From: Marinobacter denitrificans | GTDB lineage: Bacteria > Pseudomonadota > Gammaproteobacteria > Pseudomonadales > Oleiphilaceae | Length of the DNA stretch: 64,000 nt | Direction of reading: 5' to 3' | Assembly (NCBI RefSeq): GCF_008795955.1 | Contig: NZ_VMHN01000002.1 | Span: forward strand, 682,001 to 746,000 | In this document: positions 27,980-36,101 of the stretch, piece after piece | Numbering within the stretch: position 1 is the first letter of the stretch | Layout: each line of letters starts with the position of its first letter | Position numbers and translations under genes: made by a program | The notes under the pieces: generated by a model | Told to the model about the DNA's origin: nothing | The model's database searches: none | What the model saw: the letters and a program-made list of their open reading frames with translations, nothing else

Positions 27980-29362
27980 ATGGCAGGCAAACTATCCCGG
28001 GCGCAGCATATCGCCGACAGTCTGATTCAGCAGATAGAGTCCGGACAGCTCATGCCAGGCGCACGATTGCCGTCCATTCGTGTGGCGGCTGAAAGCCACG
28101 GGGTCTCTAAGAATACGGTAACGGATGCCTATGACCGGCTGGTGGCAACCGGATATATCAGCCCGCGCCGGGGCTCCGGATTTTATGTCGAGGCCGCGAA
28201 CCCCGCACAGCCAGTCCCCTATTCCGAACACGTCACTGAAGCTCTGGATCTTGTCTCGCTGCTACGGGAACAACTGAACCAGCACTACGAAATCCGGGCT
28301 GGTGATGGCCGCTTACCCGCCACCTGGATGGAAAGCTCCGAAATAGGACGCTACCTGAAACGGCACTCCGGCATATCGGACAATGCCGACGACTTTGAGT
28401 ATGGCCGTCCGCAGGGGCTGCAGGCGCTGAGAGAGGATATCGCCAGGGCACTAACCGATCGGGCAATCAGCACCAGCCCCGATCAGGTTCTCATGACCTT
28501 TGGTGCAAACCATGCCCTTGACCTGATCGTTCGCCACTTCGTACAGCCCAATGATGCGGTATTGGTGGAAACCCCCGGTTACTATCCCATGTTTGGCAAG
28601 CTCAAGCTTCAGAAAGCTAACGTCATTGGTGTGAAGCGGGAAGCGGATGGCCCGGACATGGGCATGCTGGAGGACAAGATACGGCAGTTCAGGCCGAAGC
28701 TGTTTTTCGTGCAGCCTATGGCCCATAACCCCACGGGCACCTCCATGTCGCTGCAGAAAATGCACCGGTTACTGACGCTGGCAGAGCGTTATGACCTGGT
28801 AGTGATTGAGGACGACCCCTTCGCAGACATTCTGCCAAAGGCCACGCCTCACCTCGCTTCGCTGGATGCACTGAACCGGGTGATCTACGTGGGAACTTTT
28901 TCGAAAACGCTGTCAGCGAGCCTGCGATGCGGGTATATCGCGGCGAACCCTGCCCTGATAACGTCTCTGACGGACATCAAGATGCTGACCATTGTGAACA
29001 GTTCCGGTACTACCGAACGTATTGTCCACGAAATGATCGTGCGGGGCCGCTATCGTCGACATCTGAAGCGACTCCGCGACCGGGTTGCCAACGCCAGCAT
29101 TGACGCCGTGTCTGCCTTGCGCGGCATTGCCCTGGATAACATTGAAAGCCCAACGGGAGGCTACTATCTGTGGTGTCCGCTTCCGGATGGCGTAGATGTG
29201 ATGGCGTTAACCCGAAAGGCCGCCGCAGAGGGAATCTTCCTGGCGCCCAGCCAGCTCTTCGAATTGGCCGATCATAATGGAGATTCGGCCCTGCGAATCA
29301 ATATTGCCCACGCCAACAACCGGAAGCTCCTGCGTTTTCTGCAGGATTCGGTGTTGAACTGA
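27980..29362 (+). CDS. MocR-type regulator (GntR DNA-binding domain fused to aminotransferase fold)
   Basis: This is a 460-residue protein. The N-terminal GntR winged helix (about 1-70) contains PGARLPSIRVAAESHGVSKNTVTDAYDRL. The C-terminal class I aminotransferase-like domain contains VETPGYYPMF, MAHNPTGTS and the PLP lysine K309 in GTFSKTLSAS. MocR proteins bind PLP and an effector to activate divergent genes. I chose ATG 27980 (GGAG five bases upstream) because the earlier ATG 27956 overlaps the putative operator. It is divergent from the TRAP-mvaA operon, its likely target. Confidence 0.9.
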   Translation: MAGKLSRAQHIADSLIQQIESGQLMPGARLPSIRVAAESHGVSKNTVTDAYDRLVATGYISPRRGSGFYVEAANPAQPVPYSEHVTEALDLVSLLREQLNQHYEIRAGDGRLPATWMESSEIGRYLKRHSGISDNADDFEYGRPQGLQALREDIARALTDRAISTSPDQVLMTFGANHALDLIVRHFVQPNDAVLVETPGYYPMFGKLKLQKANVIGVKREADGPDMGMLEDKIRQFRPKLFFVQPMAHNPTGTSMSLQKMHRLLTLAERYDLVVIEDDPFADILPKATPHLASLDALNRVIYVGTFSKTLSASLRCGYIAANPALITSLTDIKMLTIVNSSGTTERIVHEMIVRGRYRRHLKRLRDRVANASIDAVSALRGIALDNIESPTGGYYLWCPLPDGVDVMALTRKAAAEGIFLAPSQLFELADHNGDSALRINIAHANNRKLLRFLQDSVLN

Positions 29363-29367
29363 GATCT

Positions 29368-29496
29368 TCAAGCCGTTGCTGAGAACTTCCAGAACGGCGT
29401 TCTCAAACGCTGTTCAACAACTTCAGGTGGATAGCCAACGTCTTTGAGAAGGCGCGGTTCCATAGTCAGGACCAGGTGGAGGAAGTTACGCTTCAT
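29368..29496 (-). CDS. 42-residue DUF1127-like small protein
   Basis: This short gene lies convergent to the MocR gene. The product begins MKRNFLHLVL and contains LLKDVGYPPEVVEQRL and TPFWKFS. The pattern of leucines before D-(V/I)-G, then a helix, then PFW near the end, matches DUF1127/YjiS-like small proteins, which in some bacteria bind RNA or affect phosphate and stress responses. It lacks the usual arginine-rich N-terminal extension, so it is a minimal version. The start is ATG 29496 with an AAGGG-type ribosome binding site. Family assignment is by eye. Confidence 0.6.
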   Translation of the reverse strand: MKRNFLHLVLTMEPRLLKDVGYPPEVVEQRLRTPFWKFSATA

Positions 29497-29538
29497 TCTC
29501 CACCCTTTGTATAGTGATACTGCTCTGCTCATTTCGAT

Positions 29539-29609
29539 CATCCATTCATAGGTAACAACAAAAGGGGTAAACCGTAACCGGTCTTTGTTAGTAACCTATT
29601 TTATGGATG
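29539..29609. repeat. 71-base imperfect inverted repeat
   Basis: The left arm starting CATCCATTCATAGGTAAC (29539-29563) pairs with the right arm ending GTAACCTATTTTATGGATG (29583-29609) with a few mismatches, leaving a loop of about 19 bases. It sits between two small minus-strand genes. It may be the terminator of the DUF465 gene, a small non-autonomous mobile element (MITE) relic, or a regulatory RNA hairpin. No target-site duplication is clear. Confidence 0.55.
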
Positions 29610-29683
29610 ACGCCTTCCCGGCCCCATACTTGGAAACCACTACGCGGCCCCTTTTCAGGGCCCGGAGGGCTAGTGACTTGTAC

Positions 29684-29938
29684 TTATCCTGCCCCGTTGG
29701 ACTTTCTCACGAGCGTTTTATAGAGGTCATCTTTCAGTTGGAGGCGCTTTTGTTTCATCCGGTGCAATTTGTCATCACCGATCGGGGAATCTCTGAGCTC
29801 AAGCCCCTCAATTTCCTGGTCCAGCTCTGCGTACTGCTGAAAATGTTCTTTGAATTTCAGGTCGTTCGTTTTCAACTCGTCGATCAGTTCTTTGAATTGC
29901 GGGAATTCGTTGTGAAGCTCGTGGTTGGAAATGCCCAT
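29684..29938 (-). CDS. DUF465/YdcH-like small coiled-coil protein
   Basis: This is an 84-residue, highly charged helical protein. The C-terminal HRMKQKRLQLKDDLYKTL block is the signature of DUF465 (SlyX-like small proteins such as YdcH). The function is unknown; such proteins are soluble and predicted to dimerise by coiled coil. It is followed by the large inverted repeat and preceded by an unknown gene on the same strand, 59 bases away. Confidence 0.85.
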   Translation of the reverse strand: MGISNHELHNEFPQFKELIDELKTNDLKFKEHFQQYAELDQEIEGLELRDSPIGDDKLHRMKQKRLQLKDDLYKTLVRKSNGAG

Positions 29939-29997
29939 TACCTCGTCTCCTTCTTGTCGCAGAGTGGATGGTCAGGATGCCATTCCTGCCGGCAAAC

Positions 29998-30780
29998 CTA
30001 CAAATCGGAATCCAGTAGCTCAAGACCCAGGGATTCTTTGAGGTTCCGGTACTCATCGCGGTACACAATGGCACCTAACGCCATGGCGGCCTTGGTAGCC
30101 ATACGATCAAAGCTATCACGGATAAGGCCGGGTATGTGTGTTTTCAGGCGGACGCTGGCTGTCTCAATCAGTACGGCCCCCATAACAAGCAATGCGTCAA
30201 TTCGCCGGTTGTCACGGTCGCCGTCCATGATGTGGCGGGCCAGCGCCTTTGCGTCGCCCACGATCACTTTCTCATCTTCATTCAGGCTTACGCCATCAAA
30301 CACCATGAAGCTTTGGTAACGCCTGGCCCGCTTCAGCATAAACGCTTCCTTCACGGCCGGGTCCGGTTCGTCACCCTCTGGCCGGGTATTGAGAATGCCG
30401 TGCAAACGGAAGTCGACCTCCCCTGCAGCGCGCTTTCTGTCAAAGACCTGCTGGATGTCCGCCCGGGCGCTGCTGGAGGTGGCCTCCATGGCTTCGGCAA
30501 CAACGGCGTCAAAGGTGGTCTTTTCCACCACGTCTAGCACCCTTCGAATTGTGTGAATGGACTTCATCAGCTCTGGCCAGAGCCGGGGGTCGGCCTCATC
30601 GGGCTCATCCGGAAGTCTGGTCTCGATAGCCCGGGCGCTGAAAAACGCTTTCTCTACGTCGCGGACAGCGATGCCGGGCTCGCTCGCAATCCATTTGACG
30701 CCGTAGTCATTGAGGTCTTCAATCAGGCTAGAGGTGAGGATTAGCAGGTAATACTTCATGCCGAGGGGAAGGTCTGTCAC
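29998..30780 (-). CDS. Uncharacterised 260-residue protein
   Basis: I do not recognise this protein. It begins MTDLPLGMKYYLLILTSSLIEDL and is rich in Arg, Asp and Glu, with no signal peptide or convincing membrane helix and mostly helical character. The middle contains EVDFRLHGILNTRPEG and SFMVFDGVSLNEDEKVIVGDA. GTG 30780 is preferred because GGAG lies 8 bases upstream; the frame is open to a GTG at 30789 that overlaps the ribosome binding site. Coding statistics look like its neighbours. It is divergent from fabH and upstream of the DUF465 gene. Confidence 0.75.
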   Translation of the reverse strand: MTDLPLGMKYYLLILTSSLIEDLNDYGVKWIASEPGIAVRDVEKAFFSARAIETRLPDEPDEADPRLWPELMKSIHTIRRVLDVVEKTTFDAVVAEAMEATSSSARADIQQVFDRKRAAGEVDFRLHGILNTRPEGDEPDPAVKEAFMLKRARRYQSFMVFDGVSLNEDEKVIVGDAKALARHIMDGDRDNRRIDALLVMGAVLIETASVRLKTHIPGLIRDSFDRMATKAAMALGAIVYRDEYRNLKESLGLELLDSDL

Positions 30781-30967
30781 CAGCAACACTCCTTCACAAC
30801 AAAGGTGCCTGTCTATAGGTATAGCTGATTATGGCCTGAGTACCAGCTTAGCGGGCAGCCTGTAGCCCCCACCTTTGACAAACCGCTAATAGCTGGGAGC
30901 GATCAATAAGGTATAGGATGATTGAAAGAATCTCAGCATTGACCAGTTTACCTAAGGAACATTTCAC

Positions 30968-31936
30968 ATGACGTACGCGCGAATTGTCGGCACGGGCTCT
31001 TACCTGCCCGAGAATGTCATGACAAACGAAGACATGGAAAAAATTGTCGACACCAGCGACCAATGGATTCGTGAGCGTACCGGCATCGAGCAGCGCCATA
31101 TTGCCGTGGAAGGTGAAACCACCGTTGATCTGGCGGAAAAAGCGTCACGCCTGGCAATTGAAGCAGCCGGCCTGAAGCCTGATGACATCGACCTGATCAT
31201 TTTCGCCACCTCCACACCGGACAAAATTTTCCCGAGCTCGGCGTGCATCCTTCAGGCGCGGCTGGACATTCATGGCTGCCCGGCCTTTGACATTCAGGCA
31301 GTATGCAGTGGCTTCGTGTATGCCCTGTCGGTGGCCGACAAGTTCATCAAAACCGGTAGCAGCAAGCGGGTGCTGGTGGTGGGTGCAGAATTGTTTTCCC
31401 GCATTCTGGACTGGGAAGACCGCGGAACCTGCGTGCTTTTCGGCGATGGCGCCGGTGCAGTGGTTCTGGAAGCCAGTGAAGAAACCGGCATCCTGTCCAC
31501 TCACATTCACGCAGATGGCAAGTACGAAGACCTGCTCCACGTTCCCTGTGGCATCGGTGATGGCTTCGATCAGGTTCGCGCTGGCAAGGGCCACGTGCAC
31601 ATGAAAGGCAATGAAGTGTTCAAGATTGCGGTGAATACTCTGGGACGGATCGTTGATGAAACCCTGGAAGCCAACCAGATGAAGAAATCCGACGTCGATT
31701 GGCTGGTTCCCCACCAGGCCAACCTCCGGATTATTTCAGCCACGGCCCGCAAGCTGAATATGTCCATGGATCAGGTGGTGGTGACAGTCAACAAGCATGG
31801 CAACACCTCCGCTGCCTCCATCCCGCTGGCACTGGACGTGGCCGTACGTGACGGCCGCATCAGGAAGAACGAGGTGATTCTGCTGGAGGCATTTGGTGGC
31901 GGCTTCACCTGGGGCTCAGCGCTGATCCGTTTCTAG
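30968..31936 (+). CDS. fabH: Beta-ketoacyl-ACP synthase III (FabH)
   Basis: This is a 322-residue thiolase-fold enzyme. The catalytic triad is intact: Cys113 in [10 protein letters not shown], His249 in [11 protein letters not shown] and Asn279 in [10 protein letters not shown]. The C-terminal [10 protein letters not shown]-like loop ([13 protein letters not shown]) is typical. FabH condenses acetyl-CoA with malonyl-ACP to start fatty-acid synthesis. It is not in a fab operon here, so it may be a second copy or have a special acyl substrate (inference). AAGGA lies 9 bases before the ATG. A perfect palindrome AGAATGATCATTCT overlaps its stop codon. Confidence 0.93.
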   Translation: MTYARIVGTGSYLPENVMTNEDMEKIVDTSDQWIRERTGIEQRHIAVEGETTVDLAEKASRLAIEAAGLKPDDIDLIIFATSTPDKIFPSSACILQARLDIHGCPAFDIQAVCSGFVYALSVADKFIKTGSSKRVLVVGAELFSRILDWEDRGTCVLFGDGAGAVVLEASEETGILSTHIHADGKYEDLLHVPCGIGDGFDQVRAGKGHVHMKGNEVFKIAVNTLGRIVDETLEANQMKKSDVDWLVPHQANLRIISATARKLNMSMDQVVVTVNKHGNTSAASIPLALDVAVRDGRIRKNEVILLEAFGGGFTWGSALIRF

Positions 31937-32041
31937 AATGATCATTCTGACTACTCCCATTGGCGAGTAAAGCCATCTACCCGAGGGAAAACCACCCGTA
32001 TACTCTGTCAGAACCCTGAAACCTGCTAAAGGGAAGCGTTC

Positions 32042-33523
32042 ATGGCTGACAGCGCCAGTGGCAAAACACCCTCCATAATCATTATCGGCACAGGCTTCGG
32101 CGGCCTGTGCATGGCCATTCAGCTGAAAAAGGCCGGAATCAACCGGTTTACCATGCTGGAAAAAGCCCCGGGGGTCGGCGGCACATGGCGGGACAACACC
32201 TACCCTGGCGCCGCCTGCGATGTTCAGTCCCACTTCTACTCGTTTTCGTTTGAGCCCAAGCACGACTGGTCGAGGAAGTTTGGTTTACAGCCGGAAATTC
32301 TCGGCTATATGCAGCACTGCGTGGAAAAATACGAGCTGGCAGAGCACATTCGTTTCAATAAGGAAGTTGCCCGCGCTGCCTTTGATGAAACCACCAACAC
32401 CTGGGCGCTAGCGACAACTGACGGCGACGCCTTTGAAGCCGACATCGTGATAACCGCTACCGGACAGTTGAACCAGCCCGCCTGGCCCCGCCTCCCCGGT
32501 TTGGAAAGTTATACCGGCAAGATATTTCACTCCGCCCGCTGGGATCACGATTATGACCTGACCGGGAAGAAGGTGGCAGTGATCGGCACCGGCGCCAGTG
32601 CTATCCAGTTTGTACCGGAGATCGTGCCGCAGGTGCAATCTCTCAGCCTGTTCCAGCGCTCCGCAGCCTGGGTGCTGCCCAAACCGGACCGACGATTTTA
32701 CCGCTGGGAGCAGACGCTATTCCGCACGATTCCGGCATGGGACCGCCTATACCGCTACCTGATCTACTGGAAGAACGAGACCCGAGCCCTGGCCTTTACC
32801 CGCTTCAACAGCCTGCTGGAGATATTTGCCTGGCAAGCGAAGCGTTTTGCCAGAAGCGAAGTTCAGAACCCACAAAAACTCCAGCACCTGATCCCGGACT
32901 ACAGGATTGGCTGTAAACGTATTCTGATCTCCAACGACTGGTACCCGGCCGTAGACCAACCCCACGTGGATCTGGTCACCAAAGGCATTGAACGGGTTGT
33001 GGAAGACGGCGTTGTTACCGAAGACGGCGGTTTGCATAAAGCGGATGCGATTATAGTCGGCACCGGGTTCGCAGCCTCCGAGTTCCTTTCACCCATGGAG
33101 ATCCTCGGGCGCAAAGGCGTGTCATTGAACAGAGCCTGGGCCGACGGGTCAGAGGCCTATAAAGGGATCACCGTGTCGGGTTTCCCAAACCTGTTCATGC
33201 TCTATGGCCCGAATACCAATCTCGCCCATAACAGCATTGTTTATATGCTGGAGTCCCAGGTTCGATACGTGCTCAGTTGTATCGAGGCGCTGCGAGCCCA
33301 GCCAGGCAGTGCCATGGATGTAAAAGCGGACCGGCTACGGGATTTTTCAGCCACCCTTCAGCAAAAACTGCAACACAGCGTCTGGGAGTCTGGCTGTCAG
33401 TCCTGGTACCTGGACAAGAACGGGAAGAATACCGTGAACTGGCCGGGCTTTACCTTCACCTACCGTAAGGCCACGCGCCAGGTAGATCCGGACGACTACG
33501 AGTTTCTCGAACCTTCGCGATAA
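32042..33523 (+). CDS. Flavin-containing monooxygenase, Baeyer-Villiger type
   Basis: This is a 493-residue FAD/NADPH monooxygenase. The FAD motif GTGFGGLCMAIQL lies near the N-terminus, followed by GGTWRDNTYPGAACD, typical of Baeyer-Villiger enzymes. A variant BVMO signature YTGKIFHSARWD (consensus FxGxxxHxxxWP/D) precedes the NADPH Rossmann motif VIGTGASAIQFVPEI. Such enzymes insert oxygen into ketones to make esters or lactones, and are common in alkane and terpenoid degraders. AAGGGAAG lies before the ATG. It sits alone between fabH and a FadR-type regulator; the substrate is unknown. Confidence 0.9.
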   Translation: MADSASGKTPSIIIIGTGFGGLCMAIQLKKAGINRFTMLEKAPGVGGTWRDNTYPGAACDVQSHFYSFSFEPKHDWSRKFGLQPEILGYMQHCVEKYELAEHIRFNKEVARAAFDETTNTWALATTDGDAFEADIVITATGQLNQPAWPRLPGLESYTGKIFHSARWDHDYDLTGKKVAVIGTGASAIQFVPEIVPQVQSLSLFQRSAAWVLPKPDRRFYRWEQTLFRTIPAWDRLYRYLIYWKNETRALAFTRFNSLLEIFAWQAKRFARSEVQNPQKLQHLIPDYRIGCKRILISNDWYPAVDQPHVDLVTKGIERVVEDGVVTEDGGLHKADAIIVGTGFAASEFLSPMEILGRKGVSLNRAWADGSEAYKGITVSGFPNLFMLYGPNTNLAHNSIVYMLESQVRYVLSCIEALRAQPGSAMDVKADRLRDFSATLQQKLQHSVWESGCQSWYLDKNGKNTVNWPGFTFTYRKATRQVDPDDYEFLEPSR

Positions 33524-33567
33524 TGCCCGCTCCAGCGCAGTGTTTGACAGTAGCAGATAATTCATAG

Positions 33568-33585
33568 GATGATTGGTTCATCATC
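33568..33585. promoter_or_regulatory. Inverted repeat GATGAT-N6-ATCATC upstream of the FadR-type regulator
   Basis: A perfect 6-base inverted repeat with a 6-base spacer, 16 bases before the chosen start codon at 33602. Its size and place fit an autoregulatory operator for the GntR protein. It overlaps the alternative ATG at 33569, which argues against that start. Confidence 0.4.
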
Positions 33586-33601
33586 TGTCAGGATCTTCAA
33601 C

Positions 33602-34282
33602 ATGAAACTCCAGAGAATTACCAGAGGCTCCCTGGTAGAGACCGCTATAGAGAGCCTTCGCCTCGCTATCGAAAAGGGCCACTGGGCCATTGGCGACCGG
33701 TTGCCGGTAGAAGCAGACCTGTCAGAATCACTGGGGGTCAGCAGAAACACGGTTCGGGAAGCTGTCCGCGTGCTGGCCCATGTGGGCATGCTGGAAACCC
33801 GTCAGGGAGACGGTACCTACGTTCGGGCTACAAAAGACGCCGGAGAAACCCTGCGACGAATTGGCCGTTCAGAGCTGAGAGACAAGCTCGAAGTGCGCAT
33901 CATGCTGGAAACGGAAGCGGCGAAGCTTGCTGCAAAGCGACGTGATGCCGCAGATATGGAAAGAATGACCCTGGCCCTGGATAACCGGGGGAAAGCCGGT
34001 GACAACATTGCAGAGCGGATCCGTTATGATCAGGCGTTCCACACGGCACTGGTTGCCGCATCCCACAACCCTGCCCTCACCGAACTGTACGATTATTTTG
34101 CCCATGCCGTTGCGATGACCATTGAGCAGACAGAGCTCGATTCTGATCTTCCCGAACCTTCCCAGGAAGACCATGAGCTGCTGCTGGCGGCCATTCGGCG
34201 CCAGGACGAAGCCAAAGCTGAAGCACTTGCAAAAGCCCTGCTCCAGCCAAGCCTCAATGCACTGGGGAGCAGGCTTGCATGA
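33602..34282 (+). CDS. GntR/FadR-family transcriptional regulator
   Basis: This is a 226-residue protein. The N-terminal GntR winged helix (GDRLPVEADLSESLGVSRNTVREAVRVL) is followed by GDGTYV and a helical FCD ligand domain with the metal-site-like YDQAFHTALVAASHNPAL. The chosen ATG 33602 has AGGA 9 bases upstream. The ATGA overlap with the next gene couples it to a transporter, so it very probably regulates uptake or efflux of the same ligand that it senses. Confidence 0.9.
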   Translation: MKLQRITRGSLVETAIESLRLAIEKGHWAIGDRLPVEADLSESLGVSRNTVREAVRVLAHVGMLETRQGDGTYVRATKDAGETLRRIGRSELRDKLEVRIMLETEAAKLAAKRRDAADMERMTLALDNRGKAGDNIAERIRYDQAFHTALVAASHNPALTELYDYFAHAVAMTIEQTELDSDLPEPSQEDHELLLAAIRRQDEAKAEALAKALLQPSLNALGSRLA

Positions 34283-35283
34283 AACTCCGCCTCGATACCT
34301 TCACAATATTGTTGCTGGGCGCCATTGTTCTTGCGACATTCCTGCCGGTACGCGGCGAGGCCGCCGAAGCACTGGCCACCACTGGCACAATAGCCGTTGC
34401 CCTGCTGTTCTTCCTCCATGGTGCAGCGCTGTCCCGCGAGCAGATTGTCGCTGGCGCCACCCATTGGCGGCTGCACATCATTATTACCGCTTTCACTTTC
34501 GTATTTTTTCCGCTGGTCGTGCTGCCGATTAACGAGATAAGCCGGTTTGCGCCGAGCTGGATGCCGCCGGATCTGGGGCTCGGGTTTCTCTATCTGGGGG
34601 TATTGCCCTCCGCGGTGTCTTCTTCCATCGCCTATACCGCCATGGCACGGGGCAACGTTCCGGCAGCAATCTGCAGCGCCGCGGCATCCAACGTTTTCGG
34701 AATGATGCTAACCCCGTTCCTGTTACTTTTGCTGGTAAGTACCTCTGGGGATGGCAATTTCTCGGTGGCTGAAGCGCTCAGGGACATTGTGCTTCAGCTT
34801 CTGTTGCCCTTCGCGGTGGGTCATGGGCTGCGGCCCTGGCTCGGAGGCTTCCTGGCGCGCAACGAATCCCTCACGTCCCGTTATCACCAGTGTGTGATCT
34901 GGCTGATCGTCTATTCCGCCTTCTCTCACTCGGTCGCCAGCGGTCTTTGGCAGAACCTGCCACTGAACGCCATTCTGCTGGCGATAGCGCTGTGCTTCGC
35001 GCTGCTCGGATTCTTTATGGTGATGGCGATGTTTGTCGTGCGCAGGCTTGGGTTCAGTCTGGAAGATGAAGCCGCCGTGGTGTTCTGCGGCTCCAAGAAA
35101 AGCCTGGCGTCGGGTCTGCCCATGGCCAAGGTGTTGTTTTCCGGGCATCCGGGATTCGGGATGATCGTGCTGCCCATCATGTGCTACAACCAGATTCAGG
35201 TCATTGTTGGCGCCATGTTGGCACAGAAGTACCGTAGCAAGATCGAGGCAGCGTCAGCCTCCGCCGCCCATCCCACTGAATAG
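34279..35283 (+). CDS. Bile acid:sodium symporter-family (SBF/YfeH-like) transporter
   Basis: This is a 334-residue protein with about ten membrane spans (LLLGAIVLATFLPVRG, LLFFLHGAALSREQI, FLYLGVLPSAVSSSIAYTAMARGN, FCGSKKSLASGLPMAKVLF). The SGSKKSLA-like crossover segment is typical of the YfeH/SBF-like branch, which transports organic anions with Na+. The substrate is unknown. It overlaps the regulator gene by 4 bases. Its 3' end overlaps the convergent J-domain-like gene by 30 bases. Confidence 0.9.
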   Translation: MKLRLDTFTILLLGAIVLATFLPVRGEAAEALATTGTIAVALLFFLHGAALSREQIVAGATHWRLHIIITAFTFVFFPLVVLPINEISRFAPSWMPPDLGLGFLYLGVLPSAVSSSIAYTAMARGNVPAAICSAAASNVFGMMLTPFLLLLLVSTSGDGNFSVAEALRDIVLQLLLPFAVGHGLRPWLGGFLARNESLTSRYHQCVIWLIVYSAFSHSVASGLWQNLPLNAILLAIALCFALLGFFMVMAMFVVRRLGFSLEDEAAVVFCGSKKSLASGLPMAKVLFSGHPGFGMIVLPIMCYNQIQVIVGAMLAQKYRSKIEAASASAAHPTE

Positions 35284-35919
35284 CGTGGCCAGAATGGCCA
35301 ACCCGACGATCCAGCCGACAACCGCTGGCCAGAAGTTGACCATCTGGGGGGGTGACTCTTCCTGAGGCTCCCGATCGACGCTCGATTTTTCTGAAAAGGT
35401 TTCATCCTCTTCCTGGAGTTCAGGCGCATCGCGCAGGCTGTACCAGTCGAACCAGCCCGCCAGGAACTGCGTTACTGGTGCCGGGAAGGTACCGTTCTCC
35501 GCCATTGGGCGTACCTGGGGCTCGAGAGAGCGACCAATTTCTTTCCTGAGTCGCGGCTGGTCCGCTGGTGGCTCACCGAGAATAGCTTTCCAGATCTGTG
35601 GGTCGCCGCTGCGGCGGGAATCATTGAGCAGCGCGTTAATCTGAATAATGACTTCTCGCACAATTTGCTGCTCGGACGCATTCAACTCCGCCGGCTCGCC
35701 CTGTTCTTCAGCTTCTGTTACAGCATTATTTGCCGGCGTGGGGCTAGCTGGACTCGGCTCTTCCGCTTCGATACGGTCGCCGCCAGTAGCTTCACGATAG
35801 GCCTGGCGCAAACGCTCGCGCTCCTCATCGGAAGCAAACTTTTCCTGTCGCTCGTAGGCAGCATCAATAAGAGCCCGGTCACGGGTGGGCTCAATTCCAA
35901 GTATTTCCCAACAATTCAT
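35254..35919 (-). CDS. Membrane-anchored protein with a degenerate J-like domain
   Basis: This is a 221-residue protein. The N-terminus MNCWEILGIEPTRDRALIDAAYERQ and RLRQAYREA looks like a J domain (helices I-II and III-IV), but the HPD tripeptide that stimulates Hsp70 is absent. A variable acidic linker, a helical middle and an acidic segment follow, and the C-terminus has one transmembrane helix (FWPAVVGWIVGLAILATLF) ending GMGGGG. The J-like part would be cytoplasmic. The function is unknown; it could be a non-canonical DnaK partner or simply a structural relative. Its 3' end overlaps the transporter gene by 30 bases on the opposite strand. Confidence 0.8.
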   Translation of the reverse strand: MNCWEILGIEPTRDRALIDAAYERQEKFASDEERERLRQAYREATGGDRIEAEEPSPASPTPANNAVTEAEEQGEPAELNASEQQIVREVIIQINALLNDSRRSGDPQIWKAILGEPPADQPRLRKEIGRSLEPQVRPMAENGTFPAPVTQFLAGWFDWYSLRDAPELQEEDETFSEKSSVDREPQEESPPQMVNFWPAVVGWIVGLAILATLFSGMGGGG

Positions 35920-36101
35920 AGTGTTACAACTCGGTTAGCGTATAAACATTACATTTTTGAGAGACAAATGTAATCTTCTCACTTAGGATAATGGGCAAGC
36001 AGTTAATAAAAAAACTCCCACTCTCGGCAAAGTATAAAACGACACCCATGCCCGTTACGAACTATCCCGTTAATAATCCGGAGTTTCGCGGAAGCCGCCG
36101 G

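Noticed and set aside
29585-30319. 244-codon plus-strand open frame opposite the DUF465 gene and the unknown protein gene
   Set aside because: Starts with TTG inside an inverted repeat, crosses two real minus-strand genes and shows no family pattern.
33569-33601. Upstream ATG for the FadR-type regulator
   Set aside because: Overlaps the inverted-repeat operator and has a weaker ribosome binding site than ATG 33602.
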